Shown piece after piece: positions 1 through 6,381 of a DNA stretch of 6,499 nt (positions within the stretch are counted from its first letter, which is position 1; every line of letters begins with the position of its first letter). The position numbers and the translations under genes were made by a program. The stretch is from Paratractidigestivibacter sp963640745 (lineage in GTDB: Bacteria; Actinomycetota; Coriobacteriia; Coriobacteriales; Atopobiaceae), in assembly GCA_963640745.1 (NCBI GenBank), contig CAVIBB010000116.1, positions 1-6,499 on the forward strand, in the 5' to 3' direction. The notes beneath the pieces are model-generated. The model was not told the DNA's origin. It saw only the letters and a list, made by a program, of their open reading frames with translations, and did not search any database.

Positions 1-1901
1 TGCCCGAGGCGGTCCAGGCCACCATCAAGCCGGGCGCGACCTGCGTGGACATCAACGTCGACAAGATCCCCTTCGACGACCCGAAGATCTACGAGCTCAT
101 GGGCCGCGGCCACACCGCGGGCGTCTTCCAGATCGAGTCCGCCGGCATGACGGCCACCATCAAGGGCATGCAGCCCAAGGAGTACCGCCAGGTCGTCGCA
201 CTTATCGCCCTCTACCGCCCGGGCCCCTTGGGCGCCGGCATGGTCACGAGCTACATCAACCGCATGAACGGCAAGGAGCCCGTCGCCTTCTACGACGACC
301 GCCTCTCCGACATCCTGGACGAGACCTACGGCACCATGGTCTACCAGGAGCAGGTCATGCAGATCTCGATGAAGATGTCGAACTTCACGCCCGGCGAGTC
401 GGACTCCCGCATCCGAAAGCCCGTGGCAAAGAAGAAGATCAAGATGCTCACGGACCAGATCTTCCACTGGGAGGGCAACGGCGCCGACGAGACCATCTAC
501 GACCACTGGATGAACGGCGCCGTGGACAACGGCTACAAGAAGGAGGTCGCGCAGCGCATCTGGGACGACGTCCTCGAGTTCGCGTCCTACGCCTTCAACA
601 AGTCGCACTCCGCGGGCTACGCCATCCTCGTCATGCAGACCGCGTGGCTCAAGGCCTACTTCCCCAAGGAGTACATGGCCTCGGTCCTCACGTCCTACAT
701 GGGCAAGACCGAGAAGATCGTCCACTACGTCACCGCGTACCGCCGCGAGGGCGTCGCCATCCTGCCGCCCGACATCAACGAGTCCGGCCGCGACTTCACC
801 GCGACCGCGGAGGGCGTGCGCTTCGGCTTCGCCGGTATCCGCGGCGTGGGTGAGGCCGTGGGCGAGGCCATCATGGAGGAGCGCGAGCACGCGGGCAACT
901 TCCGCGACATCTTCGACTTCGTTAACCGCATGGACTCGGGTTCCGCCAACCGCCGCGTGGTCGAGGCCCTTATCTGCTCGGGCGCCTTCGACTCCACGGG
1001 CTACACGCGCATGCAGCTCATGCGCCTCGTCGACAAGAACAACCCGGAGAACATCATCGACGCCGCCACGCGCAAGCAGAAGGTCCGCGCGTCCGGCCAG
1101 GTCTCGATGTTCGACATGTTCGCCGACGTCGAGGGGGCGGGCTTCGCCGAGGACAACCCCGAGCCCGACGGCGTGGAGTGGGACCGCTCGGTCAAGCTCG
1201 GCCGCGAGCACGACGTGCTCGGCCTCTACGTTTCCGACCACCCGCTGCGCCCGTACGCCTACGCGCTGGCCAAGGCGCGCGACTACAGCCTGGCCGACAT
1301 CGAGGTCTCCGACGAGGTCACCGACTCGGCGGGCGGCGTCCATGAGCAGTTCAAGGTGCCTGAGGGCAAGGTCCTGCGTTTCGCGGGCATGGTCTCCGGC
1401 GTCCAGAAGAAGACCACCAAGAACGGCGACCCGATGGCCATCGTCACGCTCGAGGACATGGAAGGCGAGGTCACCCTCGTCATCTTCCCCAAGCTCTTCA
1501 AGAAGTGCGCCTCCGCGCTCGCCGGCGAGGTCGACCCCGAGACGGGCGAGGCCGCGGGCGACGTCTTCGTCAAGGTCAAGGGTAAGCTGGAAAGAAGCGA
1601 CCGCGGCAACCAGGTCATCTGCATGGAGGTCGAGCCGCTCGTCCTGAACGAGCGCACGAACCGCCCGAAGGTGCTCGAGATCAACATGCCGGCGAGCAGC
1701 CTTACGCGCGCCCGCATGGACGACCTCGGGCGGATCCTGGCCGCCTACCCGGGCCTCGACCACGTCGAGGTCCGCGTCGAGTCCGCGAGCGGCGACATCA
1801 TGCGCATGGAGCTGCCGACGACCATCGACGCGAGGAACATGGTGCTTCTCGCCGAGGTGTCCGACGCCATCGGCAGGAGCGGGAAGGTGCTCGTGGCGTA
1901 G
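1..1901 (+). CDS. dnaE: DNA polymerase III subunit alpha, C-terminal part (5' end outside window)
   Basis: This is the catalytic subunit of the replicative DNA polymerase III holoenzyme. The reading frame is open from the left edge (first full codon at base 3) and ends in TAG. About 632 residues are visible, roughly half of a typical 1150-1180 residue DnaE; the PHP domain and the PDFDIDF catalytic motif lie upstream. Visible in order are the palm segment IPFDDPKIYELMGRG and GVFQIES, the PGPLGAGMV motif, YGTMVYQEQVMQI (321-366), the fingers, FNKSHSAGYA (594-623), ILPPDIN, and the helix-hairpin-helix-like GIRGVGE. QVSMFDMF (1098-1121) aligns with the internal beta-clamp-binding motif of E. coli DnaE (QADMF). 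An OB fold follows (about 1371-1490, VLRFAGMVSG), then the C-terminal domain. The usual LRRAMGKK fingers motif reads IRKPVAKK here, followed by an apparent insertion (462-509). The GTG at base 45 is internal (Val), not a start. Identification is firm. Confidence 0.97.
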   Translation, partial: PEAVQATIKPGATCVDINVDKIPFDDPKIYELMGRGHTAGVFQIESAGMTATIKGMQPKEYRQVVALIALYRPGPLGAGMVTSYINRMNGKEPVAFYDDRLSDILDETYGTMVYQEQVMQISMKMSNFTPGESDSRIRKPVAKKKIKMLTDQIFHWEGNGADETIYDHWMNGAVDNGYKKEVAQRIWDDVLEFASYAFNKSHSAGYAILVMQTAWLKAYFPKEYMASVLTSYMGKTEKIVHYVTAYRREGVAILPPDINESGRDFTATAEGVRFGFAGIRGVGEAVGEAIMEEREHAGNFRDIFDFVNRMDSGSANRRVVEALICSGAFDSTGYTRMQLMRLVDKNNPENIIDAATRKQKVRASGQVSMFDMFADVEGAGFAEDNPEPDGVEWDRSVKLGREHDVLGLYVSDHPLRPYAYALAKARDYSLADIEVSDEVTDSAGGVHEQFKVPEGKVLRFAGMVSGVQKKTTKNGDPMAIVTLEDMEGEVTLVIFPKLFKKCASALAGEVDPETGEAAGDVFVKVKGKLERSDRGNQVICMEVEPLVLNERTNRPKVLEINMPASSLTRARMDDLGRILAAYPGLDHVEVRVESASGDIMRMELPTTIDARNMVLLAEVSDAIGRSGKVLVA

Positions 1902-1958
1902 GGGCGTGGACTGAGGGTACCTGCCCTGCATTACCTGATTGACCTGCTGTTCGTTGAA

Positions 1959-1965
1959 GAGGGAG
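1959..1965 (+). promoter_or_regulatory. Ribosome binding site deciding the start of the NAD synthetase-like gene
   Basis: GAGGGAG lies 6 bases before the ATG at 1972. It selects that ATG over an in-frame TTG at 1939, which would add 11 residues unlike the family. The ATG start gives MKIAVAQIRS, the typical first beta strand of a nitrilase-fold domain. No convincing promoter was found in the 70 bases after dnaE, so read-through from dnaE is possible. Confidence 0.7.
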
Positions 1966-1971
1966 AAGCAC

Positions 1972-3909
1972 ATGAAGATCGCCGTCGCACAGATCCGCTC
2001 CTTTATGGGCGACCTCGGCGCTGCCCGGGCCCGCATCGGGGCGCTCTCCGCCGACGCCGCCGCGTCCGGCGCGGACCTGCTCGTGCTGCCGGCGGCGGCG
2101 CTGGCGCCGCTCGAGCCGCTTTGCGCCGCGGACTTCGACGGGTTTCTTGCCGACATGGCGGCCGCCGTCAAGGCGCTCTCCGGCGAGGTCTCGTGCCCGG
2201 TGCTGCTGCCCGTCTACCTGGCGGGTCCCGAGGAGCCGATGGCCGAGGTGGTCTTCATCAAGGACGGGGAGGTCGTCCCTCTGCGCCTTCTTGGGAAGCT
2301 CCGCTCGATGGCGGCGGGCGTCGCCGGCGGCGAGGACGAGGGCGACGACGGGGCGGTTCACCCGGCCTTGTCGCAACCCCTCGTCAACGTGGCGGGCGTG
2401 AGGCTCGGCGTCGCGCTCACCTACGAGGAGCTCGACGACTACGTCGCCTACGACTACCCGGTCGATGGCGTCGTCTTCTGCTCGACCTACGGCTTCGGCC
2501 TCGACGACGCCTCGAGCGCGCTGGGGAACTCCGTCTCCGAGGGGCGCTACAAGGACGACGCGGACGCCATGGGCGCTTGGCTCGTCGCGGTCGGGGGCGT
2601 CGGGTTCTGCGGCTCCGAGGTGTTCTGCGGCTCGAGCTTCGTGCTCGCCCCCTGGGGAGAGCTCGCGGCGATGGCGCCGTCGTTCGAAGAGGCGCTTCTC
2701 TTCGCGGACATCGACGCAAAGAGCGAGGGGCCGCTCAAGAACCCGCTGGCGGAGCCTGTGTTCGACCCCGCGATCACCGCATGGGGCGCGCTGTGCGAGG
2801 GGCTTGCCGGCATCGTCGGCGCCCTTGGCAAGACCGACGTGTCCGTCGTGGTCGACGGCAGGCTCGCCCCCATGCTCGCCTGCGCCGTGGCCGTCGACGC
2901 GCTCGGGCCGACCCGCGTCCACCCCGTCGTTCTCCTTACGGGACACAAGAGGGCCGACGACGCGTCGCGCAAGCTCGTGCGCAATCTCCGGCTTGAGGCC
3001 GAGGAGCTCGATACGTCGGCGCTCGGTGCCGGCGACGACGCGGAATTCGCGCGCGACCTCGCCTGGGCGCACGTGAGCGCCGCGTCCCGCTCGGCCGGCA
3101 GGGTGCTTCTTGCCCCTGCCGACAAGACGGCGCTCGCGATGGGCGGCGCGCCTGAGCGCGACCTCGCCTGCGTGCTGCCTTTCGGCGACGTCTACCGCTC
3201 GGACGTGCTCGCCCTCTCGCGGCTTCGCAACACTATCTCGCCCGTCATCCCCGCCTTCGCGAGGGGGGCGTTCGATGTCGAGGAGGTCGTGCGCGGCGTG
3301 CACGGCTCCGATGAGTCGCGCGTCGAGACGCTCGATTTCCTGCTCTCGGGCTTCATCGAGTACGAGCGGCCGTTGAGCGAGCTTGCGGCGGAGTGCGGCG
3401 ACGCCGAGCTCGCCCGAAACGTCGTCGCGCTTGCGCGCAAGTCCTTAAGCGAGCTTCCTGGACGCATCCTCGCGCCGACCATGAGCTCGAAGACCGTCGT
3501 CGAGGCTCGCGGACCGCTCGGGCTCGCGTGGCGCGACCGCGTCCGCTCGAGCGAGGAGCAGCCTGACCTCGAGGCACTTATGCGCTCGCTTGCGGCGGGG
3601 CTCGCTTCCTCGGCGTCGGTGAGCGGCGCTGGTGGCGGCAGCGCCGGCAGCGCCGGTGGCGGCAGCGCCGGCGGCGACGGCGGCGACGGGCCGGTCGGGG
3701 GCGGGAATGCCGCGGGCGACGCCCGGGTCGCCGAGTCGTTTGCCAACGAGACGCTCGACCTTCTCTCCCTGTTCGGCGGGGTAGGCGGCGACGGCGAAGA
3801 TAAGGTGGATGACCTGGGATTCTTCTTCGGCAGCGAGAAGGACGGGGACACCCCTCGCGGCGGCCAGGGCGGGCCTTTCTGGGGCATCGACCCGTTCTCC
3901 GATAACTGA
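1972..3909 (+). CDS. NAD+ synthetase-like two-domain protein, probable pseudoenzyme with low-complexity tail
   Basis: The protein has 645 residues with the architecture of glutamine-dependent NAD+ synthetase: a nitrilase-fold glutaminase domain (about 1-260) followed by an ATP-pyrophosphatase synthetase domain (about 265-500). Homology shows in MKIAVAQIRSFMGDL, GASFVL-like CGSSFVLAPWGEL (219-231), AVDALGP (307-313) and GDVYRSDVLALSRLRN (405-420). The catalytic residues do not match. The nitrilase Glu (FPEL) is Ala41 in LPAAA, and the nucleophile Cys (GVxICYE) is Thr150 in GVALTYEE; only Lys109 may remain. The SGGxDS ATP loop is DGRLAP (295-300), and LATGNKSE is LAPADKTA (380-387). A Gly/Ser/Asp-rich linker (about 551-583) leads to LDLLSLFGG (595-603), DDLGFFFG (613-620) and an aromatic-acidic end, GPFWGIDPFSDN. 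Family membership is well supported. Loss of NAD-synthesising and glutaminase activity is inferred from the missing residues, and the true function is unknown. A plain nadE label would probably mislead. No signal peptide or membrane segment is evident. Confidence 0.85.
   Translation: MKIAVAQIRSFMGDLGAARARIGALSADAAASGADLLVLPAAALAPLEPLCAADFDGFLADMAAAVKALSGEVSCPVLLPVYLAGPEEPMAEVVFIKDGEVVPLRLLGKLRSMAAGVAGGEDEGDDGAVHPALSQPLVNVAGVRLGVALTYEELDDYVAYDYPVDGVVFCSTYGFGLDDASSALGNSVSEGRYKDDADAMGAWLVAVGGVGFCGSEVFCGSSFVLAPWGELAAMAPSFEEALLFADIDAKSEGPLKNPLAEPVFDPAITAWGALCEGLAGIVGALGKTDVSVVVDGRLAPMLACAVAVDALGPTRVHPVVLLTGHKRADDASRKLVRNLRLEAEELDTSALGAGDDAEFARDLAWAHVSAASRSAGRVLLAPADKTALAMGGAPERDLACVLPFGDVYRSDVLALSRLRNTISPVIPAFARGAFDVEEVVRGVHGSDESRVETLDFLLSGFIEYERPLSELAAECGDAELARNVVALARKSLSELPGRILAPTMSSKTVVEARGPLGLAWRDRVRSSEEQPDLEALMRSLAAGLASSASVSGAGGGSAGSAGGGSAGGDGGDGPVGGGNAAGDARVAESFANETLDLLSLFGGVGGDGEDKVDDLGFFFGSEKDGDTPRGGQGGPFWGIDPFSDN
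3631..3671 (+). repeat. In-gene 24-base direct repeat encoding the Gly/Ser/Ala linker
   Basis: A 17-base unit, GGTGGCGGCAGCGCCGG, occurs at 3631-3647 and again at 3655-3671, a 24-base period (8 codons). It encodes two copies of GGGSAG and continues into GGCGAC-type triplet repeats. Such in-frame repeats can change length by slippage, so the linker length may vary between strains (inference). Confidence 0.8.
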
Positions 3910-3939
3910 CGTCTCCCGGCCCCTCTCGCTGTGTTAGGA

Positions 3940-3955
3940 TAGAACGACCGTTCTA
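3940..3955 (+). promoter_or_regulatory. LexA (SOS) operator upstream of ruvCAB
   Basis: TAGAAC-GACC-GTTCTA is a perfect inverted repeat with 6-base arms and a 4-base spacer. Its core GAAC-N4-GTTC matches the Gram-positive/actinobacterial LexA box (CGAAC-N4-GTTCG type). It lies 34 bases before the ruvC ATG and overlaps both candidate -10 elements, so bound LexA would block transcription of the ruvCAB operon until DNA damage. ruv genes are established LexA targets in several bacteria. LexA binding here is inferred from the sequence alone. Confidence 0.85.
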
Positions 3956-3959
3956 ATAT
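3954..3959 (+). promoter_or_regulatory. Candidate -10 element of the ruvCAB promoter
   Basis: TAATAT (4 of 6 matches to TATAAT) is one of the few AT-rich hexamers in the gap and would place the start of transcription about 20-25 bases before ruvC. The matching -35 region (around 3931-3936, GTGTTA) is weak. An alternative -10 is TAGGAT at 3935-3940, also with a poor -35. Either way the LexA box overlaps the promoter. Confidence 0.45.
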
Positions 3960-3975
3960 CTGTGATTCGCGAGGC

Positions 3976-3984
3976 GGGAGGAGG
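3976..3984 (+). promoter_or_regulatory. Strong ribosome binding site deciding the ruvC start
   Basis: GGGAGGAGG ends 5 bases before the ATG at 3990. An in-frame GTG at 3984 lies inside this purine tract and cannot use it as a Shine-Dalgarno sequence, so ATG 3990 is preferred. That start puts the first catalytic Asp at residue 7, as in E. coli RuvC. Confidence 0.85.
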
Positions 3985-3989
3985 TGCGT

Positions 3990-4496
3990 ATGGTCATCTT
4001 GGGCGTCGATCCGGGGCTTGCCCACACGGGGTGGGGCGTGGTCGAGACGCGGGGCTCGGTGTGCAGGGCGCGCGCGTACGGTTGCGTCGCCACCCGCGCA
4101 CATGAGGCCATCGACTCCCGCCTCGGGCGCATATACGATGAGCTCAGGGCCGTTATCGAGAAGTTCGGGCCGACCGAGCTTGCCATCGAGAACGTCTACT
4201 TCGGCGAGAACGTGAAGAGCGCCATCGCGACCGCGCAGGCCCGCGGCGTCGCCATCGTGGCCTGCTCGAAGGCCGGGCTCTCGGTCGGCGAGTACACCCC
4301 TATGCAGATAAAGCAAGCGGTCGTCGGCACCGGCGCCGCCGATAAACACCAGGTCATGTACATGGTCCGGAGCATTCTCGCGCTCGATCACGAGCCGCAT
4401 CCCGACCACGCCGCCGACGCGCTCGCCGCGGCCGTCTGCCATGCGAACCTTAGGCGCACGGTCGCGCTTACCGACTCCAGGAGGGCTTTGCAATGA
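3990..4496 (+). CDS. ruvC: Holliday junction resolvase RuvC
   Basis: This is an endonuclease of 168 residues, the usual family length, that cuts four-way DNA junctions symmetrically during recombinational repair, working with RuvAB. It has the RNase H-like fold with GVDPGLAHTGWG at the start and all four acidic/His metal-site positions: Asp7, Glu67 (AIENVYFG), His140 and Asp143 in DHAADALAAA. His at the third position, where E. coli has Asp, is also found in Thermus RuvC, so the enzyme should be active. KSAIATAQARG (76-86) is the conserved helix of the family. It is the first gene of the ruvCAB operon, downstream of a LexA box, and its TGA overlaps the ruvA ATG (ATGA). A basic C-terminus (NLRRTVALTDSRRALQ) follows the domain. 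Confidence 0.97.
   Translation: MVILGVDPGLAHTGWGVVETRGSVCRARAYGCVATRAHEAIDSRLGRIYDELRAVIEKFGPTELAIENVYFGENVKSAIATAQARGVAIVACSKAGLSVGEYTPMQIKQAVVGTGAADKHQVMYMVRSILALDHEPHPDHAADALAAAVCHANLRRTVALTDSRRALQ
4479..4485 (+). promoter_or_regulatory. ruvA ribosome binding site inside the ruvC end
   Basis: AGGAGGG lies within the last ruvC codons, 7 bases before the ruvA ATG at 4493. It gives ruvA its own strong initiation site as well as coupling to ruvC termination through the ATGA overlap. Confidence 0.8.
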
Positions 4497-5137
4497 TTGT
4501 CCAGCTAACCGGCACCCTCGTCGAGGTGCTGCCCAGCCACATCATTATCGACGTAAACGGCGTCGGCTACGAGCTCGGCTGCTCGTCCACGACGGCCGCG
4601 GCGCTACCGCCCGCCGGCACGTCCGGCGTCACCGTCCTCACGAGGCTCATCGTGCGCGAGGATGCCCAGGAGCTCTACGGGTTCGCCTCCCGGGAGGAGC
4701 GCGCCTTGTTCGATCAGCTGCGCGCCATCAGCGGCGTGGGGCCGAAGCTCGCGCTCGCCGTGCTCTCCACGTTCTCGGCGACTCAGCTTGCCGCGGTCGT
4801 GGCCAGCGAGGACGCTGCGCGCATGGCCCAGGTCCCGGGCGTCGGCAAGAAGAAAGCCTCGAGGCTGCTCGTGGAGCTCTCCGACGTCTTCTCAAAGAAC
4901 GCCGAGCTCAGGGGGCTTGTGGGGCTTTCGGCCACGGCACCGGGCGCGCTGCAGCTCGACGGCCACGCGCAGGGCGCGGCGCCCAGTGTGGACGCGGAGG
5001 CCACCGAGGCGCTTCTTTCCATGGGCTTCACGCCGCAGGAGTGCGAGCTCGCGCTCGCGGGGCATGAGGCCGCGGGCGCTTCGACCATCGAGGCGACGCT
5101 CGCCTTCGCGCTTAAGCGACTGGGGAGCGGTCGATGA
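4493..5137 (+). CDS. ruvA: Holliday junction branch migration protein RuvA
   Basis: RuvA (214 residues) forms a tetramer that binds the four-way junction and loads RuvB motors on opposite arms. Domain I (1-63) is an OB fold starting MIVQLTGTLVEV, with IIIDVNGVGYEL and the acidic pin Glu56-Asp57 (VREDAQELYGF) that separates strands at the crossover. Domain II has two helix-hairpin-helix motifs, ISGVGPKLAL (79-88) and VPGVGKKKASRL (114-125). A variable linker rich in Gly/Ala (about 143-165) leads to domain III (166-210, EATEALLSMGFTPQE), which contacts RuvB. Length is slightly above the usual 190-205 because of the linker. It overlaps ruvC and ruvB by 4 bases each, consistent with fixed stoichiometry from one transcript. 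Confidence 0.97.
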   Translation: MIVQLTGTLVEVLPSHIIIDVNGVGYELGCSSTTAAALPPAGTSGVTVLTRLIVREDAQELYGFASREERALFDQLRAISGVGPKLALAVLSTFSATQLAAVVASEDAARMAQVPGVGKKKASRLLVELSDVFSKNAELRGLVGLSATAPGALQLDGHAQGAAPSVDAEATEALLSMGFTPQECELALAGHEAAGASTIEATLAFALKRLGSGR

Positions 5138-6192
5138 TGTGGGAAGCGAGCGACAAGGACCTCTTCGGCGCGCCGGCCACGTCCGGCGTGCCGACGCAGC
5201 GCGCGGTCACCGGTGAGCTCACGGGCGAGGACCTCGAACAGGACAGGAGCCTGCGCCCGCGTTCGCTCGAGGAGTACTGCGGGCAGGAGCGCGTGCGCGC
5301 CAACCTCAAGGTGCTCATCGAGGCCGCGAAGAGCCGCAACGAGCCGCTCGACCACGTCATTTTCTCTGGGCCTCCGGGGCTCGGCAAGACGACGCTTGCG
5401 GGAATCGTCGCCAACGAGATGGGCGCGAAGCTCCACACCACCTCGGGCCCGGCCATCGAGCGAGCCGGCGACCTCGCCGCCATCCTCACGAATCTCGAGG
5501 AGGGCGACGTCCTCTTCGTCGACGAGATCCATCGGCTCAACCATCAGATCGAGGAGATCCTCTATCCCGCGATGGAGGACTTCTTCCTGGATATCGTCAT
5601 CGGCAAGGGCCCTGCCGCTCGCTCCATCCGCATCGACGTTCCGCGCTTTACCCTGGTGGGCGCAACGACGCGCACGGGGCTGCTCACCGGGCCGCTTCGC
5701 GACCGATTCGGCATCAGCTATCGGCTCGACTACTATTCGCCCGAGGAGCTCGCCGTCATCGTCACCCGCTCCGCCACCATCCTCGGCGTCATGGTCGACA
5801 AGCAGGGCGCGCTCGAGATCGCCTCGCGCTCGCGCGGCACGCCGCGCCTTGCCAACCGCCTGCTTAAGCGCGTGCGCGATTACGCCTGTGTCAAGGCATC
5901 GGGGGACATTACCTGGGAGGTCGCGGCCGAGGCGCTGGAGTTCTTCGAGATCGACGCGCTCGGGCTCGACTGGATGGACGTCAAGATCCTCCGCGCTCTT
6001 TGCGAGACGTTCCGCGGCCGTCCCGTCGGTCTTACGACCATCGCTTCCGCCGTGGCCGAGGATCCGAGCACCCTCGAGGACGTGTACGAGCCCTATCTGC
6101 TTCAGCGCGGCCTTATCATCCGCACCCCGCAGGGCCGTCAGGCCACCGTGGCGGCCTTCGATCACCTGGGCCTCGAGCCCCCGACGTCCTAA
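5134..6192 (+). CDS. ruvB: Holliday junction branch migration ATPase RuvB
   Basis: RuvB (352 residues, a normal length) is the AAA+ hexameric motor that pumps DNA through the RuvA-bound junction using ATP. Visible elements are the N-terminal SLRPRSLEEYCGQ (39-51), Walker A GPPGLGKTT (79-87), Walker B VLFVDEIHRL (126-135), sensor 1 LVGATTRTG (174-182), PLRDRFG (187-193) with the candidate arginine finger, sensor 2 RGTPRLANRLLKRVRD (234-249, Arg238), and a C-terminal winged-helix DNA-binding domain (about 275-345, RGRPVGLTTIA and LLQRGLIIRTPQGR). Two ATG codons lie in tandem (5134 and 5137). The first is chosen because it makes the ATGA overlap with ruvA and lies 6 bases after GGGGAG (5122-5127). 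Last gene of the operon. Confidence 0.98.
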   Translation: MMWEASDKDLFGAPATSGVPTQRAVTGELTGEDLEQDRSLRPRSLEEYCGQERVRANLKVLIEAAKSRNEPLDHVIFSGPPGLGKTTLAGIVANEMGAKLHTTSGPAIERAGDLAAILTNLEEGDVLFVDEIHRLNHQIEEILYPAMEDFFLDIVIGKGPAARSIRIDVPRFTLVGATTRTGLLTGPLRDRFGISYRLDYYSPEELAVIVTRSATILGVMVDKQGALEIASRSRGTPRLANRLLKRVRDYACVKASGDITWEVAAEALEFFEIDALGLDWMDVKILRALCETFRGRPVGLTTIASAVAEDPSTLEDVYEPYLLQRGLIIRTPQGRQATVAAFDHLGLEPPTS

Positions 6193-6241
6193 CCCCCGCC
6201 TCCCCGCAACCGACTCTTCCTCTTGCCGCCGCTTGCCCCGC

Positions 6242-6266
6242 GCAGGCGGCGCTTTGCTGCCGCCGC
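6242..6266 (+). terminator. GC-rich hairpin after ruvB, possible terminator without U-tract
   Basis: GGCGGC (6245-6250) pairs with GCCGCC (6259-6264). The stem extends inward by GC/GC around a TTT loop with one bulged T, and outward by GC/GC past a bulged A. It begins about 50 bases after the ruvB stop, a usual place for a terminator. The following sequence is C-rich, not T-rich, so classical intrinsic termination is doubtful; it may instead protect the 3' end of the mRNA or act with Rho. Confidence 0.45.
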
Positions 6267-6285
6267 AGCCCGCCCGCCCACAGTC

Positions 6286-6298
6286 GTGAAGACTTCAC
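6286..6298. repeat. 13-bp palindrome, copy 1
   Basis: GTGAAGACTTCAC has 6-base arms (GTGAAG/CTTCAC) around a central A and is preceded by C in both copies. The dyad symmetry resembles a binding site for a dimeric regulator. No known regulator is recognised. Confidence 0.8.
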
Positions 6299-6309
6299 TC
6301 CTCGATTTG

Positions 6310-6317
6310 GTCTTCAC
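6310..6317 (-). repeat. Half-copy of the palindrome
   Basis: GTCTTCAC on the + strand is the reverse complement of the first 8 bases of the 13-bp palindrome. In RNA it could pair with bases 6286-6293 across a 16-base loop, or with 6367-6374, giving mutually exclusive folds. Confidence 0.6.
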
Positions 6318-6366
6318 TACTCGCCATTTCAGCGATTTCGTGGGGTAATGCGCGCTGGTTTTCGGC

Positions 6367-6379
6367 GTGAAGACTTCAC
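6367..6379. repeat. 13-bp palindrome, copy 2
   Basis: This is an exact second copy of GTGAAGACTTCAC, including the preceding C, 81 bases start-to-start from copy 1. That is close to a whole number of helical turns (about 7.7 at 10.5 bp per turn) but not exactly in phase. It sits directly before the G-rich arm. Confidence 0.8.
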
Positions 6380-6381
6380 AA

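Noticed and set aside
1939..1971. TTG start for the NAD synthetase-like gene, or TTGACC as a -35 element
   Set aside because: The upstream extension does not resemble the family and the ribosome binding site fits ATG 1972. No -10 sequence lies at the right distance from TTGACC.
1798..3303. 501-codon open frame on the - strand
   Set aside because: It lies opposite dnaE and the NAD synthetase-like gene. It is Arg/His/Gly-rich, the usual antisense shadow of high-GC coding DNA, with no recognisable domain.
4128..4418. His140 instead of the E. coli Asp in the RuvC active site
   Set aside because: His at this position is known in Thermus-type RuvC and fits an active enzyme, so it is not anomalous.
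3192..4493. 433-codon open frame on the - strand
   Set aside because: It is antisense to two well-supported genes, spans the ruvC promoter gap, and has a low-complexity Pro/Ser composition.
4783..6165. 460-codon open frame on the - strand
   Set aside because: It is antisense to ruvA and ruvB, both unmistakable, and has no domain signal.
5213..6289. 358-codon + strand frame across ruvB and beyond
   Set aside because: It is an Arg/Ser-rich out-of-frame shadow of ruvB that merely continues into the non-coding region.
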